64,000 nucleotides of DNA. Origin: Limnohabitans sp. B9-3 (GTDB lineage Bacteria; Pseudomonadota; Gammaproteobacteria; Burkholderiales; Burkholderiaceae_C). The first letter of the stretch is position 1. Each line of letters begins with the position of its first letter. The notes beneath the pieces are model-generated. The model was not told the DNA's origin. It saw only the letters and a list, made by a program, of their open reading frames with translations, and did not search any database. Of the stretch, positions 54,993-64,000 are shown piece after piece. Made by a program: the position numbers and the translations under genes. The stretch is taken from positions 62,001 through 126,000 of the forward strand of contig NZ_NESI01000008.1 in assembly GCF_002778325.1 (NCBI RefSeq). The letters run 5' to 3'.

Positions 54993-56012
54993 TTAAACGT
55001 AGAGCGGGTCTTCTTGCATGGCTTCACACTGTTCAATCAGCATGTGCACTTGTCCCGCCCAATAGTCGCTGCTGCCAAACCAGGAGAAGTTTTGCACGAA
55101 CGCTGGGTCGTCCTTGCGTCGCGCTAACCAAGCGCTGTAATGGATCAAGCGCAAAGTTCTCAATGGCTCAATCAAAGCCAACTCACTGCGGTTGAGCTCT
55201 CGCATTTGCTCGTAGCCGTCCAGCAGCATGGAGAGTTGTTGGGTGCGTTGTGCTCGATCTCCGCTGAGCAACATCCACAAATCTTGAATGGCTGGGCCCA
55301 TACGGGCGTCGTCTAAATCAACAAAGTGCGGTCCGCCATTGGGCAAATCAGCGGGTGTCCACAAAATGTTGCCAGGATGGCAGTCGCCATGCAGTCTCAG
55401 GTTTTTACTTGGATGGGCATCGAACATGCGTTGCGCGATCGCCAATGCCTCGTTGCAATGCTGTACCCAAGTGCTCCGCTGATCAAGCGGGATGAACTGT
55501 TCCGAGAGCAACCAATCTCGTGATGCGTTGCCAAATGTGGCGACGTTTAAGTCGGGCCGTGTATGGAACTTTTTCTTTGCGCCAACGTTATGGATGCGTG
55601 CGATGAAACGCCCAATCCACTCTAGCACTTCGGCGTCGTCCAGCTCTGGCGTGCGACCCCCACGCCTCGGACTGACGCTGAAAGCAAACCCTTTGGCGTG
55701 ATGCAGTGTCTTGCCATGCAAGACCAAGGGTCCCACCATGGGCACTTCGTCGGCCATCAATTCGGCGGCAAAAGCATGTTCTTCATCAAGCTGCGCATCG
55801 CTCCAACGGTCAGGCCGATAAAACTTGACGACCAAAGGTTCGTCATCATCCAACATGACTTGGTAAACGCGGTTTTCATACGAACTTAAAGCCATTAAAC
55901 GGCCATCAACTGCCAGCCCTAAATCAGACAACGCATCGAGCACGACATCAGGCGTGAGCGCGTCATAAGGATGAGCAGCCACCTTGTCGTTAAACACCCC
56001 AGACCACCTCAA
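54993..56012 (-). CDS. srkA: SrkA-like stress response kinase (YihE family)
   Basis: The 339-residue frame has the aminoglycoside-phosphotransferase-like kinase fold: NRVYQVMLDDDEPLVVKFYRPDRWSDAQL with the ATP-site Lys, LRLHGDCHPGNILW with the catalytic Asp, and FVDLDDARMGPAIQDLWML with the metal Asp. E. coli SrkA is a Ser/Thr kinase that limits death under stress. The listed start lies inside the end of the DUF1840 gene; nearby GTG codons at 55997 or 55982 could be the true start. It is convergent and almost touching with the dehalogenase gene. Confidence 0.92.
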   Translation of the reverse strand: MRWSGVFNDKVAAHPYDALTPDVVLDALSDLGLAVDGRLMALSSYENRVYQVMLDDDEPLVVKFYRPDRWSDAQLDEEHAFAAELMADEVPMVGPLVLHGKTLHHAKGFAFSVSPRRGGRTPELDDAEVLEWIGRFIARIHNVGAKKKFHTRPDLNVATFGNASRDWLLSEQFIPLDQRSTWVQHCNEALAIAQRMFDAHPSKNLRLHGDCHPGNILWTPADLPNGGPHFVDLDDARMGPAIQDLWMLLSGDRAQRTQQLSMLLDGYEQMRELNRSELALIEPLRTLRLIHYSAWLARRKDDPAFVQNFSWFGSSDYWAGQVHMLIEQCEAMQEDPLYV

Positions 56013-56343
56013 CCTGTGCTGCTTGAGCGCGTTTCAACATGTCAATAAAAGGCACTGCACGCTGTTTGAGGGAAACGCTGTGTGGTGCGTCATCGAACTT
56101 TCTAATGTTCTCGTCAGCTTCTTTCAATTGAGGCTTTTGATTCTTAATTTCTGTGTTTTTTGCTACGCCAGCTTCATCTTCTCGGACTGCGTCTTGAAGC
56201 CGTTGGATGGCCGTAGACATTTCGTCTGGTAACAAAATACCTTGTGCTGTCGGCTCTTTACCTATCGCCGTGAGTATTTGTCGGGCATGCTGCGCCAACA
56301 TGATCAAGTCACTGGTTTCTTTGGATTTAAATTTATAGAGCAT
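55990..56343 (-). CDS. DUF1840 family protein
   Basis: The 117-residue hydrophilic protein begins MLYKFKSKETSDLIMLAQHARQIL. This matches, from memory, the small DUF1840 family of beta-proteobacteria. It ends with a conserved VPFIDMLKRAQAAQVEVVWGV stretch. No catalytic motif or membrane span is seen, and the function is unknown. The gene overlaps the SrkA-like gene. Confidence 0.8.
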   Translation of the reverse strand: MLYKFKSKETSDLIMLAQHARQILTAIGKEPTAQGILLPDEMSTAIQRLQDAVREDEAGVAKNTEIKNQKPQLKEADENIRKFDDAPHSVSLKQRAVPFIDMLKRAQAAQVEVVWGV

Positions 56344-56372
56344 CGTTGCATTGTGCGCCGTGACGATGGTGC

Positions 56373-57194
56373 TTAAAGGATTTTTTCGATCGCTAAATGA
56401 AAGGCTGGTGGTTTTTCAAACTGAACCCAATGTCCCGCCTCCGGAACGACATGAAACGATGTGAGTGACGACAACACCTTTGGCACCCGTTCTAAGGTGT
56501 TCTTATAGAGGGCGTCTTGTGCACCCCACACCCCATGTACAGGGCATTGCCATTGCGACTGCACTTGCGACAACACATCGGTATGCGCAATTCGCCTACG
56601 CCTCATGCGGTCACGGGCGACATTGGCAATTTGCATGTCAATCACCTCATTGGTGACGATTGACGTATCCGACAACATCATGGCGTTTAAATTGTGTCGA
56701 TGAATAGAACGCCGCTCTGCATCGGTCATCGTATCGTGCATGCCTCGCAGCGGCAATTTCTCCACCATCAGGCCTAACCCCGGTACGCCGACTAGAACCA
56801 AGGTTGCCAGTAGTTCAGGATGGCTTGCTGCCATGAGGCCTGCGGTCATCCCACCAAAAGAAAAACCAATCAAGTCAATCAAGGTTTTGGGAAATGTTTG
56901 TTTCAAAATCTGAGCAACAAACGGGGCCAACGTGTCAGCATCCTTGACATGCTCAGGCAGGTCTGAATCTCCAAAACCTGGCAGGTCTAAGACCCAGACC
57001 TCACGTTCACGCGATAGGACCATGACATTGTTGATCCAATGTGTCCAGCTGCCCGAACCTCCATGCAAGAGCACACATGGCTTCTTAAGATGCGTCCTAA
57101 CCGTGGGGCGCCACACATGCCAAACCGCGGTGCCCCACGGCATGTTCATGTCAATTCGTTGTGCTTGCTGAAGTGCGGTTTGAACCAGTGACAT
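56373..57194 (-). CDS. Alpha/beta-fold hydrolase
   Basis: The 273-residue protein has an oxyanion-hole motif VLLHGGSGSWTHW, the nucleophile elbow LIGFSFGGMTAG (Ser in GFSFGG), an acidic residue near HGVWGAQD, and the catalytic-type His in VVPEAGHWVQFEKP. The substrate is unknown; it may be an esterase or C-C hydrolase. I use the ATG at 57194; the longer TTG-started frame lies in the terminator hairpin next to the tRNA. Confidence 0.88.
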   Translation of the reverse strand: MSLVQTALQQAQRIDMNMPWGTAVWHVWRPTVRTHLKKPCVLLHGGSGSWTHWINNVMVLSREREVWVLDLPGFGDSDLPEHVKDADTLAPFVAQILKQTFPKTLIDLIGFSFGGMTAGLMAASHPELLATLVLVGVPGLGLMVEKLPLRGMHDTMTDAERRSIHRHNLNAMMLSDTSIVTNEVIDMQIANVARDRMRRRRIAHTDVLSQVQSQWQCPVHGVWGAQDALYKNTLERVPKVLSSLTSFHVVPEAGHWVQFEKPPAFHLAIEKIL

Positions 57195-57207
57195 ACGCTC
57201 AGACAAA

Positions 57208-57237
57208 GAAAAACGCCCACTGTGAAGTGGGCGTTTT
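57208..57237 (-). terminator. Rho-independent terminator after the initiator tRNA
   Basis: AAAACGCCCACT and AGTGGGCGTTTT (57210-57221, 57226-57237) form a 12-bp stem with a GTGA-type loop. T residues follow on the minus strand. It ends the alpha-operon/tRNA transcript before the alpha/beta hydrolase gene. Confidence 0.92.
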
Positions 57238-57241
57238 AAAG

Positions 57242-57318
<77 letters not shown>

Positions 57319-57340
57319 TCAAGAAGATTAGTATAACCTA

Positions 57341-57736
57341 TTAAGCTGCTGTATCAGTAGAAACTTCAGAAGTATTTTCTGAACGCTCAACCAACTCAAC
57401 AAAAGCCATGGGTGCATTGTCGCCAACACGGAAACCCATTTTCAAGATACGTGTGTAGCCGCCTGGACGTGCGTTGAAGCGTGGGCCCAACACATCAAAC
57501 AATTTGACAACGCTGTCGCGATCGCGCAGACGGTCAAATGCCAAACGGCGGTTGGCCACTGTTGGCACTTTGGCCAAAGTGATCATGGGTTCGATCACGC
57601 GACGCAGCTCTTTGGCTTTAGGCAATGTGGTTTTGATGGCCTCGTGCTCAATGAGCGAGTTCATCATGTTGCGCAACATAGCCAAGCGGTGTGAGCTGGT
57701 GCGGTTGAGTTTACGAAGTCCGTGTCCGTGACGCAT
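57341..57736 (-). CDS. rplQ: 50S ribosomal protein L17
   Basis: The 131-residue protein begins [24 protein letters not shown], the invariant L17 start. It binds 23S rRNA near the exit tunnel. It is the last gene of the alpha operon, after rpoA, as in E. coli. The C-terminal tail beyond residue 118 is a short Glu/Ser-rich extension. Confidence 0.98.
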   Translation of the reverse strand: MRHGHGLRKLNRTSSHRLAMLRNMMNSLIEHEAIKTTLPKAKELRRVIEPMITLAKVPTVANRRLAFDRLRDRDSVVKLFDVLGPRFNARPGGYTRILKMGFRVGDNAPMAFVELVERSENTSEVSTDTAA

Positions 57737-57814
57737 TTTGAAATTCCTTAAGTTATTTTGCCGGCCGCCGTATCAGGTACGGCCAGTGGACGTGATGTCA
57801 GTGAATATTTGAAA

Positions 57815-58807
57815 TTAACGGCGCTCTAAGCCTGCAGGTGGCCAGCTCTCGAGCTTCATGCCCAAAGTCAAACCACGTGAAGCCAGAACTTCTTTGATTT
57901 CATTGAGAGATTTACGACCCAAGTTAGGCGTCTTCAACAGTTCATTTTCGCTACGCTGGATCAAATCACCAATGTAGTAAATGTTTTCTGCTTTGAGGCA
58001 GTTGGCCGAACGAACAGTGAGTTCGAGTTCGTCAACAGGACGCAACAGAATAGGGTCGAAGTTTTGGGTATTGCCCGAACCTGAAGAGGCGGATGTACCT
58101 GCAACTTCTTCGTCGCTCAATTGTGCGAACACCTTGAGTTGCTCAACCAAAATCTTGGACGATGCACGTACTGCGTCTTCTGCAGAAATTGCACCGTTGG
58201 TTTCGATTTCCATGACCAAGCGGTCCAAATCGGTACGTTGCTCAACGCGGGCGTTTTCAACGCTGTAGCTCACGCGGCTTACAGGCGAGAACGATGCGTC
58301 CAACACGATACGACCGATCGACTTGCTTGGCTCTTCGCCGTAACGACGCACAGTGCCGGGCACATAGCCACGGCCTGTTTCAACTTTGAGCTGAATGTCA
58401 ATCTTGCCGCCTTGCGACAAGTTAGCAATCACGTGCTCAGGGTTGATGATTTCAACATCGTGCGGAGTTTGAATGTCTGCCGCAGTGATGGGGCCTTCGC
58501 CGTCCTTGCGCAAGCTCAAAGTGACTTCGTCACGGTTGTGCAACTTGAACACAACGCCTTTGAGGTTCAACAAAATGTTGACCACATCTTCTTGCACGCC
58601 ATCAATGGATGAGTATTCGTGCACAACGCCAGCAATCGTGACTTCAGTCACGGCGTAGCCAACCATAGACGACAACAAGACACGACGCAAAGCGTTGCCC
58701 AATGTGTGTCCATAGCCACGCTCAAACGGCTCCAAGGTGACCTTGGCGCGGTTGTGACCCAGTTGCTCGACGTGGATGTTTTTAGGTTTCAGCAAGTTTG
58801 TTTGCAT
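57815..58807 (-). CDS. rpoA: RNA polymerase alpha subunit
   Basis: The 330-residue protein has the N-terminal dimerisation domain ([32 protein letters not shown]). A linker rich in Ser/Gly follows, then the C-terminal domain ([59 protein letters not shown]) that contacts UP elements and activators. Length and order within the alpha operon are standard. Confidence 0.98.
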   Translation of the reverse strand: MQTNLLKPKNIHVEQLGHNRAKVTLEPFERGYGHTLGNALRRVLLSSMVGYAVTEVTIAGVVHEYSSIDGVQEDVVNILLNLKGVVFKLHNRDEVTLSLRKDGEGPITAADIQTPHDVEIINPEHVIANLSQGGKIDIQLKVETGRGYVPGTVRRYGEEPSKSIGRIVLDASFSPVSRVSYSVENARVEQRTDLDRLVMEIETNGAISAEDAVRASSKILVEQLKVFAQLSDEEVAGTSASSGSGNTQNFDPILLRPVDELELTVRSANCLKAENIYYIGDLIQRSENELLKTPNLGRKSLNEIKEVLASRGLTLGMKLESWPPAGLERR

Positions 58808-58898
58808 TCAGATTTCCTCTCAATACCCCCGGCTCGTTACACCGGTAAGGCAGGGTGTCTGGACCACGCCGCAGGAGCAGGCAGCGTGGGGTGCGTTA

Positions 58899-58915
58899 GG
58901 TTGAAAACTTCAACC
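58899..58915 (-). repeat. Small hairpin in the rpsD-rpoA gap
   Basis: GGTTGAA and TTCAACC (58899-58905, 58909-58915) form a 7-bp stem with a 3-nt loop, 4 nt after the rpsD stop. The rest of the 112-nt gap has no gene. It could slow or shape mRNA between rpsD and rpoA. Confidence 0.45.
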
Positions 58916-58919
58916 AGAA

Positions 58920-59543
58920 TTAACGCGAATACAGTTCGACGATCAGCGATTCGTTGATGTCGGCTGCAAATTCATCACGGTCAGGTGACTTCTTGAAAGT
59001 ACCTTCTGCTTTTTCTGCATTCACTTCGACCCATGCAGGCATGCCCACTTGTTTGGCCAACTCGAGGGCTTCCAAAACACGACCTTGCTTCTTGGACTTT
59101 TCACGGACAGCAATCACGTCGCCAGCTTTGACCAAGTATGAAGGAATGTTCACTTGATTACCGTTAACAGTAATCGCCTTGTGAGACACCAATTGACGTG
59201 CTTCAGCGCGTGTTGAGCCAAAGCCCATGCGGTAAACCACGTTGTCCAAGCGTGACTCGAGGATAAACAACAAGCTAGCGCCTGTGTTGCCCTTTTGACG
59301 GTCTGCTTGAGCGAAATAACGGCGGAACTGTCGCTCCAAGACACCGTACATACGCTTGACTTTTTGCTTTTCACGCAATTGCAATCCGTAGTCAGACGTG
59401 CGTTGACCAGAAGTGCGGCCGTGTTGGCCTGGCTTTGTGTCGAATTTGGACTTGTCAGCGATTGAGCGACGTGCGCTCTTCAAAAACAGGTCAGTGCCTT
59501 CACGGCGTGAGAGTTTGGCCTTGGGGCCTAGGTAACGTGCCAC
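58920..59543 (-). CDS. rpsD: 30S ribosomal protein S4
   Basis: The 207-residue protein starts [23 protein letters not shown]. It contains the S4 RNA-binding domain ([47 protein letters not shown]). It is a primary 16S rRNA binder. In E. coli S4 also represses the alpha operon; no such leader was tested here. A zinc-ribbon cysteine set is not present. Confidence 0.98.
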   Translation of the reverse strand: MARYLGPKAKLSRREGTDLFLKSARRSIADKSKFDTKPGQHGRTSGQRTSDYGLQLREKQKVKRMYGVLERQFRRYFAQADRQKGNTGASLLFILESRLDNVVYRMGFGSTRAEARQLVSHKAITVNGNQVNIPSYLVKAGDVIAVREKSKKQGRVLEALELAKQVGMPAWVEVNAEKAEGTFKKSPDRDEFAADINESLIVELYSR

Positions 59544-59585
59544 TTGAAATTCCTTCTTTAATCATCTGCTCACAAAAAGTGAGGA

Positions 59586-59609
59586 GCCGCTGGTAGTGAT
59601 ACCAGCGGC
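59586..59609 (-). repeat. Stable hairpin between rpsK and rpsD
   Basis: GCCGCTGGTA and TACCAGCGGC pair perfectly over 10 bp around a 4-nt loop. It lies 35 nt after rpsK and 43 nt before rpsD, without a T-tract. It may be an internal mRNA structure for S4-based control or processing; that is inference. Confidence 0.6.
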
Positions 59610-59643
59610 GGTGGGCTTGTGGTTAACAATAAAGCGCGAACGC

Positions 59644-60045
59644 TTAGATGCGACGACGCTTCTGTGGACGGCAGCCGTTGTGCGGCACGGGTGTCACGTC
59701 AGCAATCGAATTGATGCGAATACCCAATGCAGCCAAAGCACGCACTGAAGATTCACGACCAGGACCTGGACCTTTGATTTCAACATCCAGGTTTTTGATA
59801 CCTTGGTCAACTGCAGCGCGGCCAGCCACTTCAGATGCTACTTGAGCAGCAAATGGGGTTGACTTGCGTGAGCCTTTGAAACCTTGACCACCTGACGATG
59901 CCCATGACAAGGCGTTGCCTTGGCGATCGGTGATCGTGATGATGGTGTTATTGAACGAGGCGTGCACGTGTGCAATGCCATCGGCAATATTTTTACGGAC
60001 TTTTTTACGAACGCGTGATGCTGCGCCGCTAGGTGATTTAGCCAT
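59644..60045 (-). CDS. rpsK: 30S ribosomal protein S11
   Basis: The 133-residue protein has the S11 marks [50 protein letters not shown] and the C-terminal [13 protein letters not shown]. It forms part of the 30S platform near the mRNA exit. It sits between rpsM and rpsD as usual. Confidence 0.98.
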   Translation of the reverse strand: MAKSPSGAASRVRKKVRKNIADGIAHVHASFNNTIITITDRQGNALSWASSGGQGFKGSRKSTPFAAQVASEVAGRAAVDQGIKNLDVEIKGPGPGRESSVRALAALGIRINSIADVTPVPHNGCRPQKRRRI

Positions 60046-60063
60046 TGTTCTGCCTCAATCCTG

Positions 60064-60429
60064 TTATTTCTTCAACGCTTGGGCTGCTTTACGCGGACCC
60101 TTACGTGTGCGTGCGTTGGTACGCGTACGCTGACCACGCATGGGCAGACCACGGCGGTGACGGAAACCACGGTAGCAACCGATATCCATCAAACGCTTGA
60201 TGTTCATGGTCGTCTCACGACGCAAGTCGCCTTCGATCGTGAACTCAGCGATCTGGTCACGGATCTTTTCGAGGTCCGAGTCAGTCAGATCTTTGATCTT
60301 TTTTGCGTAATCAATGCCACATGCTTCGCAAATTTTGCGAGCGCGTGTACGACCAATACCGAAAATCGATGTCAAACCGATCTCAGCGTGTTTGTGCGGC
60401 GGAATGTTAATGCCAGCGATACGTGCCAT
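60064..60429 (-). CDS. rpsM: 30S ribosomal protein S13
   Basis: The 121-residue protein starts [30 protein letters not shown]. It ends with the basic [28 protein letters not shown] tail. It sits in the 30S head and contacts the P-site tRNA. It follows rpmJ, opening the alpha-operon part. Confidence 0.98.
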   Translation of the reverse strand: MARIAGINIPPHKHAEIGLTSIFGIGRTRARKICEACGIDYAKKIKDLTDSDLEKIRDQIAEFTIEGDLRRETTMNIKRLMDIGCYRGFRHRRGLPMRGQRTRTNARTRKGPRKAAQALKK

Positions 60430-60454
60430 ATGCGTCCTCTTTAAACCAGTTCAA

Positions 60455-60568
60455 TCAGCCTTGACGCTGTTTGTGGCGTGGATCTGTACAGATCACACGA
60501 ACCACGCCCTTGCGGCGGATGATTTTGCAGTTGCGGCAAATTTTCTTGACCGAAGCCGAAACTCTCAT
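60455..60568 (-). CDS. rpmJ: 50S ribosomal protein L36
   Basis: This 37-codon gene translates [20 protein letters not shown] and ends [16 protein letters not shown]. The zinc-binding C-x2-C...C-x4-H pattern of the C+ type of L36 is intact. It lies between secY and rpsM. No infA gene separates it from secY, unlike in several Burkholderia-type operons. Confidence 0.97.
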   Translation of the reverse strand: MRVSASVKKICRNCKIIRRKGVVRVICTDPRHKQRQG

Positions 60569-60636
60569 TTCATTCTCCTAAAACTCAATTTTACCCCACC
60601 CCCATCAAAGGGATGAGACACCTTTTTTCCGGTTCT

Positions 60637-61953
60637 TCAACCGAGCGTTGTTTTGAAACTGGCCTTTTTAAGCAGTGAGTCATACTGCTGGCTCATCATG
60701 TAGTTCTGCACCTGAGCCATAAAGTCCATGGTGACAACCACAATAATCAACAACGAAGTTCCACCGAAGTAAAACGGGACGTTGTATTTCAAAATTAAAA
60801 ACTCGGGCAACAAGCATACAAACGTGATGTACACAGCACCGGCTAAGGTGAGTCGAACCAAAATTTTGTCAATGTACTTGGCGGTGTGATCGCCTGGACG
60901 GATTCCAGGAACAAAAGCACCGCTTTTCTTCAAGTTGTCTGCAGTTTCGCGGCTATTGAATACCAAAGCAGTGTAGAAGAAGCAGAAGAAAACAATTGCT
61001 GCTGCGTACAACATCACATAGACAGGCTGGCCCGGTGCCAATGCGGCAGAGATATCTTTCAGCCAAACCATGCTGTCGCCGGAACTGAACCAGCTAACTA
61101 CAGTTGCAGGCAAAAGAATGATCGATGAAGCGAAGATGGGAGGAATCACACCTGCCATGTTCAGCTTCAGTGGCAAGTGCGATGACTGACCACCATAAAC
61201 TTTATTACCAACTTGGCGACGCGCATAGTTCACCAAAATCTTGCGTTGACCGCGCTCAACAAAGACGACCAGATAAGTCACCATCGATACGACGACAACA
61301 ATCAACAGCGCAATCAGAATGCTCATCGCGCCAGTGCGGACTAACTCAAGAAGACCGCCAATAGAACTGGGCAATCCTGCAGCAATGCCAGCGAAAATCA
61401 GAATAGAAATTCCGTTGCCTAAACCTCGCTCGGTGATTTGTTCACCCAACCACATCAAAAACATGGTGCCGGCTGTCAAGCTGACCATCGCAGTGATGCG
61501 AAAACCAAAACCAGGCACATTCACCAACCCTGCAGAAGCCTCTAAGGCCAATGCAATACCCATAGACTGGAATAAAGCCAGCCCCAGAGTGCCGTAGCGT
61601 GTGAATTGTGTGATCTTGCGACGTCCCGCTTCGCCTTCCTTCTTGAGCTGCTCCAAAGATGGCAGCACATAGGTCAGCAACTGCATGATGATCGATGCAG
61701 AGATGTAAGGCATGATGCCCAATGCGAACACGGTGAAGCGCGACAGAGCGCCGCCCGAGAACATATTGAACAAACTCAAAATGCCGCCCTGCTGACCATT
61801 GAACAGCTGTTGAAGCTGGTTTGGATCAATGCCGGGCACAGGAATGTGCGCACCCACACGGTAAACGACCAAGGCCAGCAGCAAAAAGATCAGTCGGCGA
61901 CGCAAGTCCCCGAACTTATCAGAATTACCGCCCGATGATGGATTCGTTGCCAC
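60637..61953 (-). CDS. secY: Preprotein translocase subunit SecY
   Basis: The 438-residue polytopic protein has ten spans and the SecY signatures [24 protein letters not shown] and [15 protein letters not shown]. The cytoplasmic loop [20 protein letters not shown] follows, and then [33 protein letters not shown]. It forms the protein-conducting channel with SecE and SecG. It follows rplO in the normal spc order. Confidence 0.98.
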   Translation of the reverse strand: MATNPSSGGNSDKFGDLRRRLIFLLLALVVYRVGAHIPVPGIDPNQLQQLFNGQQGGILSLFNMFSGGALSRFTVFALGIMPYISASIIMQLLTYVLPSLEQLKKEGEAGRRKITQFTRYGTLGLALFQSMGIALALEASAGLVNVPGFGFRITAMVSLTAGTMFLMWLGEQITERGLGNGISILIFAGIAAGLPSSIGGLLELVRTGAMSILIALLIVVVVSMVTYLVVFVERGQRKILVNYARRQVGNKVYGGQSSHLPLKLNMAGVIPPIFASSIILLPATVVSWFSSGDSMVWLKDISAALAPGQPVYVMLYAAAIVFFCFFYTALVFNSRETADNLKKSGAFVPGIRPGDHTAKYIDKILVRLTLAGAVYITFVCLLPEFLILKYNVPFYFGGTSLLIIVVVTMDFMAQVQNYMMSQQYDSLLKKASFKTTLG

Positions 61954-61978
61954 GGAGTGCTATTCCTAATAAGTTGAC

Positions 61979-62410
61979 TTAAGCGACAGTGCCGCCAGCA
62001 GCTTCAATTGCGGCCTTAGCACCAGCAGTGGCACCAATACCATTCAATTTCACAGCTTTTGTCAATTCGCCCGTTTTGACGACTTTGACAACGCGTGCAA
62101 TGTGAGCGACCAAACCGGCTTCTTTCAAGCTGTTCATGTCAACTTCAGCGGCACCCAATTGCTCGAGTGCTGCCAATGTCACTTCAGCGTTGTACTTCAA
62201 AGTTGTTGACTTGAAGCCGCGCTTAGGCAAGCGACGTTGCAAAGGCATTTGACCGCCTTCAAAACCAACTTTGTGGTAGCCACCTGAACGCGACTTTTGA
62301 CCTTTGTGGCCACGGCCGGCAGTTTTGCCAAGGCCGGAGCCAATACCGCGACCGACACGACGCTTGGCATGTTTAGCGCCAGGTGCGTGTTTGATGTTAT
62401 TGAGTTCCAT
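61979..62410 (-). CDS. rplO: 50S ribosomal protein L15
   Basis: The 143-residue protein starts at the ATG at 62410 ([41 protein letters not shown]). A TTG two codons upstream is not needed. It contains the Gly-rich, basic N-terminus of L15. It lies between rpmD and secY. Confidence 0.97.
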   Translation of the reverse strand: MELNNIKHAPGAKHAKRRVGRGIGSGLGKTAGRGHKGQKSRSGGYHKVGFEGGQMPLQRRLPKRGFKSTTLKYNAEVTLAALEQLGAAEVDMNSLKEAGLVAHIARVVKVVKTGELTKAVKLNGIGATAGAKAAIEAAGGTVA

Positions 62411-62419
62411 CTTCAACCT

Positions 62420-62602
62420 TTACAGCACTTTGACCAGATAACTGATCTTGTTAATCATGCCGCGCACCTCTGGGGTGTCTTGCAACTCGCTCACAGAATT
62501 GAGCTTGCGCAAACCCAAACCACGAACGGTGGCTCGGTGCGATTCTTTGGTGCCAATTGGGCTGCGAACCAATTGGATTTTCACTGTTTGTTGGGTAGTC
62601 AT
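62420..62602 (-). CDS. rpmD: 50S ribosomal protein L30
   Basis: The 60-residue protein starts at the ATG at 62602 ([36 protein letters not shown]), with GGAG in front. The frame extends upstream, but the extra codons overlap the ribosome site. Its length is that of bacterial L30. Confidence 0.96.
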   Translation of the reverse strand: MTTQQTVKIQLVRSPIGTKESHRATVRGLGLRKLNSVSELQDTPEVRGMINKISYLVKVL

Positions 62603-62616
62603 TGAATGCTCCAAGA

Positions 62617-63135
62617 TTAGGCGAAGATGTCTTCGACGGTCTTGCCACGCTTTGCTGCCACTTCCGAAGCAGTTGTTGCGTTGTTCAAGGCATCCAAAGT
62701 CGCACGAACCATGTTGTATGGGTTCGACGTACCATGACTCTTCGCCACGATATCGGTGATTCCCATGACTTCAAACACAGCGCGCATTGGACCGCCCGCA
62801 ATGATGCCGGTACCCTTGGGTGCTGGAATCATCATGACGTTTGCGGCACCATGGTGGCCATGCACCTTGTGGTGGATCGTGCCGTTTTTCAACGACACTT
62901 TTGTCATGTTGCGACGGGCTTCTTCCATCGCTTTTTGCACAGCAGCTGGCACTTCTTTCGACTTGCCTTTGCCCATGCCAACGCGGCCATCGCCATCACC
63001 CACAACGGTCAAGGCTGCAAAACCGAGAATACGGCCGCCCTTCACCACTTTGGTAACGCGGTTCACCGCGATCATTTTTTCGCGCAGTCCGTCTTCTGGA
63101 CCGTCACCTTGCGTTTTAGCTTGAAATTTAGCCAT
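62617..63135 (-). CDS. rpsE: 30S ribosomal protein S5
   Basis: The 172-residue protein has the S5 double-stranded RNA-binding domain ([49 protein letters not shown]). The C-terminal domain ends [16 protein letters not shown]. It helps decoding accuracy at the A site. It lies between rplR and rpmD. Confidence 0.98.
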   Translation of the reverse strand: MAKFQAKTQGDGPEDGLREKMIAVNRVTKVVKGGRILGFAALTVVGDGDGRVGMGKGKSKEVPAAVQKAMEEARRNMTKVSLKNGTIHHKVHGHHGAANVMMIPAPKGTGIIAGGPMRAVFEVMGITDIVAKSHGTSNPYNMVRATLDALNNATTASEVAAKRGKTVEDIFA

Positions 63136-63153
63136 TTGTAATTTCCAATTCGA

Positions 63154-63519
63154 TTAGAACTGCAAGCCAGCTTCGCGGGCTGCATCGGCCAAAGCCTTGA
63201 CGCGACCGTGATAAGCGAAACCGGAGCGATCAAACGCAACCTTTTCAACGCCAGCAGCTTTTGCTTTTTCAGCAATCAGCTTACCGATCACTTGTGCAGC
63301 ATTGACGTTGCCGCCCTTGCCTGTAGCGCCCAGCGCTGTGCGCACATCGGCTTCGGCCGTAGATGCTGTTGCCAACACTTTCGTGCCACAACCAGAAATC
63401 ACGCTGGCATAAATGTGCAAATTGGTGCGGTTCACCATCAAACGCGCCACGCCTTGATTGGCGATACGGATGCGAGTTTGACGTGCCCGGCGAAGACGCT
63501 GCTCTTTTTTGGTCAACAT
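63154..63519 (-). CDS. rplR: 50S ribosomal protein L18
   Basis: The 121-residue protein starts [41 protein letters not shown] and ends with [26 protein letters not shown]. It binds 5S rRNA. The order rplF-rplR-rpsE matches the spc operon. Confidence 0.98.
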   Translation of the reverse strand: MLTKKEQRLRRARQTRIRIANQGVARLMVNRTNLHIYASVISGCGTKVLATASTAEADVRTALGATGKGGNVNAAQVIGKLIAEKAKAAGVEKVAFDRSGFAYHGRVKALADAAREAGLQF

Positions 63520-63530
63520 GGTGCAGCTCC

Positions 63531-64000
63531 TTATTTCTTCTTGGTCTCTTTAATCGTGATCTTCTCATCCGAATAACGGATGCCTTTGCCTTTGTAAGGC
63601 TCAGGGGGACGAATCGCACGAATCTCAGCGGCCACTTGGCCCACGCGTTGACGGTCAGCACCTTTGATGATGATTTCCGTAGCAGCAGGCGTTTCAACCT
63701 TGATGCCTTCAGGCATATCTTTGTTCACGGGGTGAGAAAAACCCACCGCCAAGTTGAGCTTGGTACCTTGCGCAGCGGCTTTGTAGCCAACGCCGACCAA
63801 CAGCAACTTCTTCTCAAAGCCCTTTGTCACACCGGTCACCATGTTGTTGACCAACTGGCGCAATGTGCCGCTCATGGCATTTGCTTCACGTGAATCGTCA
63901 ACTGGCGTGAATGACACTTGACCAGCTTCGTTGACAACCTTCACCAAAGCGTGAGAAGCAACCGACAGCGCGCCGCCGGTACCTTTGACACTGATGAGCT
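63531..64000 (-). CDS. rplF: 50S ribosomal protein L6 (5' end cut by window)
   Basis: The frame continues off the right edge; about 156 codons are visible, of a usual 177. Reading in from the edge it gives [20 protein letters not shown]. It then shows the L6 motifs [40 protein letters not shown] and [30 protein letters not shown]. It binds 23S rRNA near the factor-binding site. Confidence 0.97.
   Translation of the reverse strand, partial: LISVKGTGGALSVASHALVKVVNEAGQVSFTPVDDSREANAMSGTLRQLVNNMVTGVTKGFEKKLLLVGVGYKAAAQGTKLNLAVGFSHPVNKDMPEGIKVETPAATEIIIKGADRQRVGQVAAEIRAIRPPEPYKGKGIRYSDEKITIKETKKK

Overview
The window looks like a chromosomal segment of a betaproteobacterium of the order Burkholderiales, most probably family Comamonadaceae (Limnohabitans/Rhodoferax-like). 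This placement is an inference from gene content: three solitary Bug-type tripartite-tricarboxylate receptors, a fused isobutyryl-CoA mutase (IcmF), a phasin followed by a TetR regulator, NodI/NodJ-type ABC genes and a secY-rpmJ-rpsM junction without infA. No rRNA gene, insertion sequence, phage or CRISPR array was seen. One tRNA (initiator fMet) is present.

Region 1 (1-14.8 kb, all on the minus strand) is a surface-polysaccharide locus of the Wzx/Wzy type. Transcription enters from about 14.9 kb and passes an SLBB outer-membrane export protein, a Wzz-like chain-length regulator, a WecA-like initiating phosphoglycosyltransferase, a dead fragment of manC, UDP-glucose dehydrogenase, the flippase Wzx, an acetyltransferase, a GT4 glycosyltransferase, the polymerase Wzy and a GT2 glycosyltransferase. 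It then reaches a branched-chain-type aminotransferase, a PLP amino-acid decarboxylase and an HpcH/HpaI aldolase cut by the window edge. The block from about 3.0 to 8.8 kb is clearly AT-rich compared with both flanks, and the compositional change falls inside ugd. This suggests that the strain-specific core was swapped by recombination. The manC fragment is a second scar of such replacement.

Region 2 (14.8-18.4 kb) mixes polysaccharide support genes with small toxin-antitoxin-type modules. It holds a VapBC pair, an orphan MNT nucleotidyltransferase, a translationally coupled rfaH-like plus uppS pair, and a HepT-MntA pair. A terminator-like hairpin stands in the leader of the polysaccharide operon, so RfaH-type antitermination is a coherent model for its control.

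Region 3 (18.4-42 kb) is general metabolism: phasin and TetR regulator, M20 amidohydrolase, Bug receptor, pantothenate kinase CoaX, a complete TRAP transporter, IcmF with a striking palindromic operator, AMP nucleosidase, a PhoX-family phosphatase with an unusual leader, phosphatidylserine decarboxylase, NodIJ-like ABC exporter, 3-hydroxybutyryl-CoA dehydrogenase, a metallophosphatase coupled to a Ser/Thr kinase fused to a UspA domain, and two more Bug receptors.

Region 4 (42-51 kb) is a minus-strand catabolic operon. It has an acyl-CoA synthetase, a full LivGHMKF branched-chain amino acid-type ABC importer and a PaaK-like CoA ligase, with a divergent Crp/Fnr regulator and two palindromes between them.

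Region 5 (51-57 kb) carries a pseudouridine synthase, HtpG behind a sigma-32-like promoter, a haloacid dehalogenase, an SrkA-like kinase, a DUF1840 protein and an alpha/beta hydrolase. Region 6 (57-64 kb) is initiator tRNA followed (on the minus strand, read right to left) by the end of the spc operon and the alpha operon: rplF (cut), rplR, rpsE, rpmD, rplO, secY, rpmJ, rpsM, rpsK, rpsD, rpoA, rplQ.
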